Source: Trichodesmium sp. jk18x7bins.61 (lineage in GTDB: Bacteria > Cyanobacteriota > Cyanobacteriia > Cyanobacteriales > Microcoleaceae). Taken from it: a stretch of DNA of 7,317 nt. Both the position numbers and the translations under genes were made by a program. The stretch lies in the NCBI GenBank assembly GCA_022822685.1, contig JAJEAQ010000593.1, forward strand, positions 1-7,317, read 5' to 3'. Under the pieces are notes generated by a model, which made no database searches, had not been told where the DNA came from, and saw only the letters and a list, made by a program, of their open reading frames with translations. Below, one piece after another: positions 1 through 5,041 of this stretch (position 1 is the first letter of the stretch; each line of letters opens with the position of its first letter).

Positions 1-143
1 CACTGACGGCTCTGCCTTTCAGTGTGGGCTTCTGAAGAAGTCTTGTCCGACGCCTTAGTAGTACGTTAAGCCAGTATTACTCCGTTCCATAGGAATATAT
101 AGGCACTTTCAGATATGGGATTGGCATCCCGCGTTCAAGTCTG

Positions 144-160
144 AAACCCTGCGGTTTTTC
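144..160 (+). terminator. Weak intrinsic-terminator-like hairpin
   Basis: AAACC (144-148) pairs with GGTTT (153-157) around a CTGC loop, and the run of T continues to 159. The stem is only five pairs and contains just two G-C pairs, so as a terminator it is marginal. It may simply be one stem of the structured region around it. Confidence 0.2.
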
Positions 161-276
161 AATTAAACATCTCTGAGGGGGAGGAGAAGTGTTGAAAACA
201 TAAAACCCTATTGAACTTTGGCGATGAACACCACAGGTGCAAGCCTGAATCCTTTACTTTTAACTATAAATAATAT

Positions 277-329
277 CAGCGATTCATCCCACGCTGATAC
301 TTCGTTTTCAGACATGGGGCTTCTCGCTG
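277..329 (+). repeat. Nested hairpin resembling an IS200/IS605 (tnpB-type) right end
   Basis: Three arm pairs nest inside each other: CAGCGA 277-282 with TCGCTG 324-329, CCCA 288-291 with TGGG 315-318, and CTGA 294-297 with TCAG 308-311. The flavour of the arms (ATTCATCCCA on the left, GGGGCTTCTCGC on the right) matches the subterminal hairpins I know from right ends of cyanobacterial tnpB-carrying IS200/IS605 elements. The hairpin ends 19 bases before the start codon of the MORN gene, so an old insertion would have replaced that gene's natural upstream region. Assignment to the family is from memory of its appearance, not from a search. Confidence 0.5.
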
Positions 330-348
330 CGAAAGCTAAAAATTAGTT

Positions 349-1434
349 ATGAAAATAGAATTTATTAAAATGGTGAATTCAATCAAAAAACAACGAGGAA
401 TTATTTTATTGGCATTTTTAGGTTGCTATCTAACAAGCTTGATCGTCTTACCAAAGTCTGCAACAGCAGAACAAGTGACTTCTCCTGATGGTACTAGCTG
501 CGATGGGGAGGTGCAAAATGGCAAATTAAATGGTCAAGGGGTCTGTAAATATGCTGATGGAGCTAACTACGAAGGAAATTTTGTTGATGGCAAACCTGAT
601 GGCAAAGGAATATATACTTTTGCTGATGGCGGTCGTTATCAGGGAGAATTTAAAAATGGTGAATTTAATGGTACCGGAGTTTGGGAATTTGCCAATGGCG
701 ATCGCTATGAAGGAGAGGTATTAAATGGCAAATTAGAGGGTAAAGGTATTTTTATTTCTGCTAGTGGTGCCCGTTATGAAGGAAATTTTAAAGCAGGTCT
801 ACCTAATGGGAAAGGTGCGTTTATTACTGCCGCAGGAGACCGTTGCGAAGGAGAGGTAACAGATGGTAAATTGAATAGCATGGGTTACTGTGAATATTCT
901 ACAGGGAACAAATATGAAGGAGAACTGCGTAACGGTCAGAGGGATGGAAAAGGGGTTTATACCTTAGCCAACGGCGATCGCTACGAGGGAGAATTTGCCA
1001 ATGGTCAGTACAATGGCACAGGAGTATATGTCTTTGCTGAGGGAGGTCGCTATGAAGGAGAGTTCCAAAATGGTAAATTTCATGGCCAAGGTCTACGAGA
1101 ATACAGTAATGGCAATCGCTATGATGGAGAATTTCAAAATGGAAACCTCCATGGTCAAGGAGTTATGAGTTTCGCCGATGGTAACAGTTATGAGGGAGAA
1201 TTTCGGGATGGTACAATGGATGGTAGAGGGGTGTATAATTTTGCTAATGGCGATCGCTGTGAAGGTGAATTAAAAGACGGTAACTTTAATGGTCAAGTTG
1301 TTTGCAAATATGCTGATGGCGAAGGCTATGAAGGAGAATTTCGTAATGGTAAAAAGCATGGTCAAGGAGTTTATACTTTTGCTGATGGTACTAAGGTAGA
1401 AGGAACTTGGGTAGAAGGCAAAATCAAGCAGTAA
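349..1434 (+). CDS. Exported MORN-repeat protein with paired cysteines
   Basis: This 361-residue protein is a signal peptide followed by MORN repeats. Residues 1-40 have a basic stretch (KKQR, 13-16), a hydrophobic core (about 18-34) and an AxA-type cleavage site (ATA before E41), so export through Sec to the periplasm or beyond is likely; there is no lipobox. From residue 49 there are thirteen repeats of exactly 23 residues (consensus xRYEGEFxNGKxxGxGVYxFADG) to residue 347, then a partial repeat. The mature part has six cysteines, C51/C66, C166/C181 and C304/C319, always at repeat positions 3 and 18. MORN repeats form beta-hairpin stacks used as scaffolds or for binding protein or lipid; no enzymatic domain is present, so the actual role is unknown. 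No clear ribosome binding site precedes ATG 349; Met8 (370) would give a more compact signal peptide and is a possible alternative start. Confidence 0.9.
   Translation: MKIEFIKMVNSIKKQRGIILLAFLGCYLTSLIVLPKSATAEQVTSPDGTSCDGEVQNGKLNGQGVCKYADGANYEGNFVDGKPDGKGIYTFADGGRYQGEFKNGEFNGTGVWEFANGDRYEGEVLNGKLEGKGIFISASGARYEGNFKAGLPNGKGAFITAAGDRCEGEVTDGKLNSMGYCEYSTGNKYEGELRNGQRDGKGVYTLANGDRYEGEFANGQYNGTGVYVFAEGGRYEGEFQNGKFHGQGLREYSNGNRYDGEFQNGNLHGQGVMSFADGNSYEGEFRDGTMDGRGVYNFANGDRCEGELKDGNFNGQVVCKYADGEGYEGEFRNGKKHGQGVYTFADGTKVEGTWVEGKIKQ
493..1389 (+). repeat. Thirteen 69-bp tandem MORN units
   Basis: Thirteen in-frame units of exactly 69 bp encode residues 49-347 with no insertion or deletion between them. 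A larger pattern sits on top: unit pairs 1-2, 6-7 and 12-13 each consist of a cysteine-pair unit followed by a unit with the G(I/V)YT signature, and units 3 and 8 share NGTGV. This suggests growth by duplication of multi-unit blocks. HIP1 octamers at 698, 974 and 1250 lie at the starts of units 4, 8 and 12, each 276 bp (four units) apart. Confidence 0.9.
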
Positions 1435-1447
1435 TCAATAACTAAAT

Positions 1448-1522
1448 GGCGTTGCTGAATCAAGGGATGAATCTTTGGAAATACATCCAAACCTAGAATT
1501 CATCCCGCAAATATGCAACGCC
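1448..1522. mobile_element. 75-bp MITE with 8-bp target site duplication
   Basis: The element begins GGCGTTGC (1448-1455) and ends GCAACGCC (1515-1522), a perfect 8-bp terminal inverted repeat. Inside, GGGATGAAT (1464-1472) pairs with ATTCATCCC (1498-1506) after symmetrical 8-nt gaps, and TTTGGA (1474-1479) pairs with TCCAAA (1486-1491), so almost the whole element folds into one nested hairpin. It is flanked by the direct repeat AACTAAAT (1440-1447 and 1523-1530), the mark of an 8-bp duplicating transposition. It has no coding capacity, so it must have been moved by a transposase encoded elsewhere; several families make 8-bp duplications and I cannot name which. It lies 13 bases after the MORN stop codon and may act as a transcription terminator for that gene. 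Confidence 0.85.
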
Positions 1523-1531
1523 AACTAAATT

Positions 1532-1954
1532 AACTTTAAGTTTGAGCTTGTCGATAAAGGCACATTAGTTGCGTTATCAATTATAAAAACCGACATAGAA
1601 AACTTGCAAATCTCTAATCTCACACGACGATTATTGCCAGATTAGGTGAACATGGTCAGTTATTACCTAATGCTCAGTCAGCTCAGGTCAGCTTTGAATA
1701 AGTCTTTACAAGATGCAGCTTTTAGTCAGTTATGGCCAATCCTAGAATACGTAGCACCGAAACTGGGTAAGCGCCTCATCAAAGTCTCGCCAGGGAGATC
1801 TCAACATTGTTGGGAATGCCTTAACAGAGTTTCTAAGAGTTGGTAACAACCCTGGCATACTTGTGAAAAATGTGGTGAAGAACTAGAGCGTGATCATAAT
1901 TGTGCACTCTTAATCCAGAACATAGGATTGCTATCGATGCACCAGCTTTACTAA
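1532..1954 (+). pseudogene. tnpB: Decayed tnpB (IS200/IS605 family), C-terminal half
   Basis: Pieced together from two frames, this matches the C-terminal half of TnpB. The frame of position 1532 gives DIENLQISNLTRR (1592-1630), the RuvC-II region with its glutamate at 1598-1600. The next frame, from 1642, supplies LGEHGQLLPN, and the first frame resumes near 1691 with ALNKSLQDAAF and a region ending in KLGKRLIKVSPGRSQHC. The zinc ribbon follows (CWEC, then CEKC) and the RuvC-III motif ERDHN with its aspartate at 1892-1894. Defects are a TAG at 1643-1645, two compensating frame changes, a TAA at 1844-1846 inside the zinc ribbon, and a missing N-terminal half including the first RuvC aspartate. 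TnpB is an RNA-guided nuclease; this copy cannot be functional. A hairpin typical of element ends follows at 2040. Confidence 0.8.
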
Positions 1955-2039
1955 TTCCCCCCGTCAGCATAAAGGCCGCAATAATTTGAGACCGTTAGAG
2001 CGAGAAAAATCCCGTTGTCGTCAGCGTGGTGGTGAAATC

Positions 2040-2064
2040 CTACCCCACCCGTCAGTTGGGGTAG
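2040..2064 (+). repeat. Hairpin resembling the right end of the first tnpB relic
   Basis: CTACCCCA (2040-2047) pairs perfectly with TGGGGTAG (2057-2064) around a 9-nt loop, followed by TTCATA. Its position about 85 bases after the relic's last in-frame codons and the TGGGGTAGTTCA ending fit an IS200/IS605-type right end. No T-run follows, so a terminator role is less likely. The 1955-2039 stretch between may be the frame-shifted tail of the same tnpB. Confidence 0.5.
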
Positions 2065-2129
2065 TTCATAAAAATTACCCAAGAAACTACTGTCACCGAA
2101 AAAGAGTCATCAATAGATGAGAACCAACC

Positions 2130-2369
2130 AGGCCAACTTACTCTGTTTGTGGGTTCCGTGGAAGAAAGTTAGACCTCTCAATCAGAGAATGGGAGTGTTT
2201 AAACTCTGCTGCAAAACATGATAGAGATGAAAACGCAGCAATAAATATATTAGTCGCCGGGGGGCACTCGGAGACATTTTCATGTCGGCGACAGCTGAAA
2301 ACGGACGTGGACTGAAAGCGTAAGACTAACGCAGAGGTAGCAGCATCCGATGAAACGTCTTTCATGTAG
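2130..2369 (+). pseudogene. tnpB: Second decayed tnpB fragment (extreme C-terminus)
   Basis: The frame of position 2139 reads YSVCGFRGRKLDLSIREWEC, then LNSAAKHDRDENAAINILVA, which is the zinc ribbon and RuvC-III region (HDRDENAAINI) of a TnpB. Two of the four zinc cysteines are lost: the expected CSVC reads YSVC, and the expected CxxC reads CLNS. There is a TGA at 2313-2315 and a final TAG at 2367-2369; everything before the zinc ribbon is missing or unrecognisable. The sequence differs clearly from the neighbouring relic, so this is a separate element, not a duplicated end. Non-functional. Confidence 0.75.
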
Positions 2370-2449
2370 CTTTAGCTAAAATCCATCAGAAACCTATTCA
2401 ATTGTAATTGTCTTTATTTAAGAGAGACGATTATTAGGTTGTCTGGGAA

Positions 2450-2496
2450 TCTCCGTGCCTACTGCCCTTTGGCTAGGTGGCTCAACAGGCTGGAGA
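2450..2496 (+). repeat. Right-end hairpin of the second tnpB element
   Basis: TCTCC (2450-2454) pairs with GGAGA (2492-2496), GCCT (2457-2460) with AGGC (2487-2490), and GCC (2464-2466) with GGC (2471-2473). It is preceded by GGGAA and followed by GGATGTCAA. The frame GAATC...stem...GGATGTCAA is one I recognise as a common right end of cyanobacterial tnpB elements. The element therefore probably ends near 2504, just 60 bases before the next gene's start, and its sequence supplies a spurious upstream extension of that gene's reading frame. Confidence 0.55.
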
Positions 2497-2551
2497 GGAT
2501 GTCAACATCAGTCAGTTTACAACTGCTCAAATTTCATGGTTCATTCAAAAA

Positions 2552-2557
2552 AAGGAG
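2552..2557 (+). promoter_or_regulatory. Strong ribosome binding site that fixes the start at 2564
   Basis: AAGGAG lies 6 bases before ATG 2564. The upstream alternative GTG at 2477 lies inside the insertion-sequence end hairpin and has no such site, so 2564 is preferred. Confidence 0.85.
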
Positions 2558-2563
2558 TTTTTC

Positions 2564-3181
2564 ATGTCACAACAGATAATCGATACTTCAGAATTTCCAG
2601 CACTTGTAAGTTTTTCTAAACACTGGGAGACTATTCGAGATGAAGCTTTACAGTTAGACCGCTATATTCACACTTTTGACGGCACTAACCCTTCTGACGG
2701 CAGCAGATTATCATACAATGAAGGATTTGAAAATTTAGTAGCTAGTGGGAGCAATGGATGGGTGAGGCTATGGGGACCGGCAAAAGAGGAATGGTTAGCT
2801 TACAGCCTTTGCCGTGAAGACCGTTTAATAACTGAATTGATACCCGAATCCGATAATCCATGCCCGAAGACAATGGCTTTATTTAAGCGTCTTCATGGTG
2901 TTAAAATAGCGACACTAAACATACAGAAACCAGGTGGGTTTACCTTGGTGCATACTCATTCTAATTTACCAGAACAAAAGGCATTAATCTATCATTTGCC
3001 TCTTTCTGTTCCTGATAATTGGCATTGGTTAAATATTGAAGGCACATTTATTCAACATCGTAATGGCGAAAGTTTCATCTTTGATGGTTCTAAGGATCAT
3101 TTTGCATTAAACTTTTCACAACAGGAGCGATTAATTTTATATATGGAGTTTTATACAGATCGTATTAGTTTTGATGAATAA
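2564..3181 (+). CDS. Aspartyl/asparaginyl beta-hydroxylase-like protein (Fe(II)/2-oxoglutarate type)
   Basis: A 205-residue soluble protein with the C-terminal pattern of the Asp/Asn beta-hydroxylase family (PF05118-like). It has an HTH segment (H130, H132), the HLPL strand (144-147), then GESFIFDGSKDHF (168-180) and the arginine of QQERLILYMEF (R189). By comparison with that family, H130 or H132 and H179 would bind iron, and H144 and R189 would bind 2-oxoglutarate. The arginine normally two residues before the HLxL histidine appears to be Ile142, and the usual PH before the first ligand is VH, so this is a divergent member. The frame stays open upstream to GTG 2477, but that extension lies in insertion-sequence debris. 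Neighbouring exporter and chelate importer genes suggest it hydroxylates a peptide metabolite such as a siderophore, which is inference. No promoter was identified. Confidence 0.7.
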   Translation: MSQQIIDTSEFPALVSFSKHWETIRDEALQLDRYIHTFDGTNPSDGSRLSYNEGFENLVASGSNGWVRLWGPAKEEWLAYSLCREDRLITELIPESDNPCPKTMALFKRLHGVKIATLNIQKPGGFTLVHTHSNLPEQKALIYHLPLSVPDNWHWLNIEGTFIQHRNGESFIFDGSKDHFALNFSQQERLILYMEFYTDRISFDE

Positions 3182-3451
3182 GAGAATATTTTAGGTAAGG
3201 ATTCAGAACTATAGCGATCGCGTAGCCTACTCTCAAAAGCCTACTTCTAGAAATATTCGAGGGGTCAACAAAGCAGGTTATGAGGCAGGAAAACTGTTGG
3301 TATCCATAGCAGTTAGAAACTATCTCCATATATAACAGGAATTACGCATTACCTCTATATGTATGGTATTAATTGGTCTATATTTCTAAAATAACACGAT
3401 TTATAGTGCAGTTGCGTAAGTCCTGATACAAATTAAACAGCATATAAAAAC
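3182..3451. other. Intergenic region before the MFS gene
   Basis: These 270 bases hold no recognised gene. A HIP1 octamer lies at 3214-3221 in a longer GCGATCGCGTAGCCTAC segment of a type often repeated in cyanobacterial intergenic DNA. The right half is taken up by an imperfect inverted-repeat element (3336-3425). No terminator hairpin follows the hydroxylase stop codon, so read-through into the MFS gene is possible. Confidence 0.6.
3336..3425. mobile_element. MITE-like element with 13-bp imperfect inverted ends
   Basis: CAGGAATTACGCA (3336-3348) and TGCGTAAGTCCTG (3413-3425) are inverted copies with 12 of 13 positions matching. The CAGGACTTACGCA sequence is one I associate with ends of small repeated elements in cyanobacterial genomes. 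The interior is AT-rich and non-coding. I could not define a convincing target duplication at the edges. Its right end is 26 bases before the MFS start codon, so it may influence that gene's expression. Confidence 0.5.
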
Positions 3452-4777
3452 ATGATTCCAACAGCTCCAGAAGAAGCCCCCACTAGCTTACCTACTTTCC
3501 TAACAATCTGGGGAGGTCAATTAGTCTCAGCGATCGGTTCAGAAATGACCAAGTTTGCGATCGCAATCTGGACATGGGAATTAACAGGTAAAGCAACACC
3601 TTTATCTTTAATTTTATTCTTTTCTCATATCCCTACAGTAATCGCATCTTTTTTTGCAGGAGTATTAGTAGACCGTTGGAATCGCAAACAACTGATAATT
3701 GTAGGTGATTCAATAGCAGGTTTGTCAACCATTGCTATCCTACTGCTGTTTATGAGCAATCAGTTAGAAATCTGGCATATATACTTAACAGCAGTTATCA
3801 ACGGGTTATTTGGTTATGTACAAACTCTGGCTTTTTCAACTTCTATGTCTACAATCGTGCCAAAAAAGCATTATGCAAGAGCTTCGGCTATGATGTCAAT
3901 TAAGTTTAGTATCTCTACGATTTTAGGTCCTGCCTGTGCTGGAGTTTTTTACCCTTTAATTGGTTTGGTAGGAGTCCTAATTGTTGACATTATGACTTTT
4001 ATTGTTGCTGTTAGTATTCTGTGGTTTGTACATATTCCTCAACCTAAGAACTCTAAGGTAGAAAAATCTCATGGGGATAACAATTGGCAGGAGTTAACAT
4101 TTGGCTTCCGTTATATCTTTCAGAGACCAGGGTTGTTAGCTCTGCTGATCTTTATGCTAATTTATAATTTTTTGGGGCAAGTTTCAGGGCCTGGACTTAT
4201 AGATCCTATGATCTTAGCTCGTAGTAACAATAATACAGCAGCACTGGCCAGCGTCCAAATGGCCTTTGGAGCAGGTATATCAATAGGTGCTACAGTTATA
4301 ACTGTTTGGGGGGGTCCAAAGTTGCGCATTTACGGTATTTTGCTTGGCAGTGCACTCACAGAATTTAGCAAAATGCTTTTTGCTTTGGGGCGAACTCCTC
4401 TAATTTGGATGATAACAGCCACTTCGGCTGGTTTTTTTTCACCTTTCACGGGTAGCTTCAATCAAGCAATTTGGCTATCTAAAGTAGATCCTGCGATACA
4501 AGGGAAAGTGTTTGCTGCTCGCTACCTTATAACTCAAATGATTGTTCCATTTGGTATAGTAGTTAGTGGCTTCTTAGCCGACTACATATTTGAACCAGCA
4601 ATGAAAACAGATGGTGATTTTGCAGGAATATTCGGTGGGTTGTTTGGTACTGGTGCTGGTGCTGGCATAGCGCTCCAGATAGCGATGATTGCTTGTTTTA
4701 GCATAGTAATTAGTATTTTTGGATCTAGTTTGAATTCACTACGGAATGTAGAAGTAAATTTATCAGATTACCATTAA
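3452..4777 (+). CDS. MFS efflux transporter, EntS / macrolide-efflux type
   Basis: A 441-residue inner-membrane protein with about twelve hydrophobic segments in two halves, separated by a hydrophilic stretch near residues 195-215. The MFS motif A is GVLVDRWNRK (70-79) after the second segment. QGKVFAARYLITQ (350-362) matches the (G/R)VFxARxxIxQ signature of the MFS_3/EntS-like branch, which exports enterobactin, macrolides and other secondary metabolites using the proton gradient. Length is normal for the family. No Shine-Dalgarno sequence precedes ATG 3452, and a MITE-like element ends 26 bases upstream. With the Fec-type importer downstream on the same strand, export of a siderophore is the most economical reading; a drug or peptide exporter remains possible. 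A HIP1 site lies at 3557-3564. Confidence 0.85.
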   Translation: MIPTAPEEAPTSLPTFLTIWGGQLVSAIGSEMTKFAIAIWTWELTGKATPLSLILFFSHIPTVIASFFAGVLVDRWNRKQLIIVGDSIAGLSTIAILLLFMSNQLEIWHIYLTAVINGLFGYVQTLAFSTSMSTIVPKKHYARASAMMSIKFSISTILGPACAGVFYPLIGLVGVLIVDIMTFIVAVSILWFVHIPQPKNSKVEKSHGDNNWQELTFGFRYIFQRPGLLALLIFMLIYNFLGQVSGPGLIDPMILARSNNNTAALASVQMAFGAGISIGATVITVWGGPKLRIYGILLGSALTEFSKMLFALGRTPLIWMITATSAGFFSPFTGSFNQAIWLSKVDPAIQGKVFAARYLITQMIVPFGIVVSGFLADYIFEPAMKTDGDFAGIFGGLFGTGAGAGIALQIAMIACFSIVISIFGSSLNSLRNVEVNLSDYH

Positions 4778-4914
4778 TTCGGTAAATAGTGGGATTAATT
4801 ATACAGAACTTGAATCGATAATCTGTCAGTTATTGGATACCGCTGAGTTCGCAATCGCACCACGGAGTGAGTATGTCAATAAATATGAGTTTGGGGTCAA
4901 AATATAACAACACT

Positions 4915-4944
4915 TTGACAACACCACTAATAATTTCACATGAT
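4915..4944 (+). promoter_or_regulatory. Putative sigma-70-type promoter for the ABC operon
   Basis: TTGACA (4915-4920) is a perfect -35 hexamer. Eighteen bases on, CATGAT (4939-4944) matches TATAAT at four of six positions, including the key second A and last T. Transcription would begin near 4951, giving a leader of about 90 bases. The weak -10 is covered by the dyad at 4936-4948. Confidence 0.35.
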
Positions 4945-4948
4945 GTGA
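4936..4948. promoter_or_regulatory. 13-bp perfect dyad, possible operator
   Basis: TCACAT, a central G, and ATGTGA form a perfect inverted repeat overlapping the proposed -10. It shares its right half with one copy of the GTGAGTATGTC repeat. A repressor site is possible; it is not a recognisable NtcA (GTA-N8-TAC) or Fur site. Confidence 0.3.
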
Positions 4949-5041
4949 GTATGTCTAATACCAAAGTGGCGATCGCTAGGATATTTATTGATGCAGTTTA
5001 CCTCCTAGCTACTGACTATTGATTTTGAGGATAAAAAAATT

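Larger units (their letters stand above)
1..329 (+). ncRNA. Gene-free structured region, possible tnpB-type guide RNA / IS right-end remnant
   Basis: I found no convincing open frame here; all frames are broken by stops. What the DNA shows is a series of short stem-loops: CACTGA 1-6 with TCAGTG 19-24 (inner GGC 8-10 with GCC 14-16), TTCC 85-88 with GGAA 92-95, GGGAT 117-121 with ATCCC 126-130, AAACC 144-148 with GGTTT 153-157, CAGG 234-237 with CCTG 244-247, and the large terminal hairpin at 277-329. Structured RNA ending in a right-end hairpin is how omega/reRNAs of TnpB elements are arranged, so a remnant of such an RNA is a reasonable inference. No tnpB coding remnant was recognised in 1-276; it would lie upstream of the window. 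The plus orientation rests only on the look of the terminal hairpin. It could instead be an ordinary intergenic region or a 3' UTR. Confidence 0.3.
4778..5041 (+). other. Intergenic region with the putative control region of the ABC operon
   Basis: There is no gene in these 264 bases. It contains an 11-bp direct repeat GTGAGTATGTC (4867-4877 and 4945-4955), a perfect 13-bp dyad (4936-4948), a promoter-like pair (4915-4944) and a HIP1 site (4969-4976). No terminator hairpin was seen after the MFS stop codon. I looked for an iron-regulator (Fur) box: GATAAT at 4817-4822 lacks a matching inverted half-site, so none is claimed. Confidence 0.6.

Noticed and set aside
177..202. GGAGGAG followed by GTG at 190, a candidate small gene
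   Set aside because: The frame ends after three codons (GTG TTG AAA ACA TAA), so nothing is encoded.
1..329. Group II intron 3' end or cobalamin riboswitch
   Set aside because: I could not find a domain V-like stem or the conserved riboswitch core sequences.
530..724. Open frame inside the MORN gene in another frame
   Set aside because: It exists only because the repeat array lacks stops in that frame; the composition is repetitive and shows no independent start signal.
493..1389. CRISPR-like periodic repeat
   Set aside because: Repeats are 69 bp, in-frame, degenerate and without spacers; they encode protein repeats.
1646..1846. 66-codon open frame as an independent small gene
   Set aside because: Its sequence is the middle of a TnpB C-terminal half, bounded by an in-frame TAG and TAA; it is part of the pseudogene.
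2138..2365. Minus-strand open frame of 75 codons
   Set aside because: It lies antisense to the second tnpB relic, which explains the plus strand much better, and its protein resembles nothing.
4811..4836. Possible Fur box around GATAAT (4817-4822) with GTTATT downstream
   Set aside because: The second half is not the inverted complement and the spacing does not fit the 19-bp Fur consensus.
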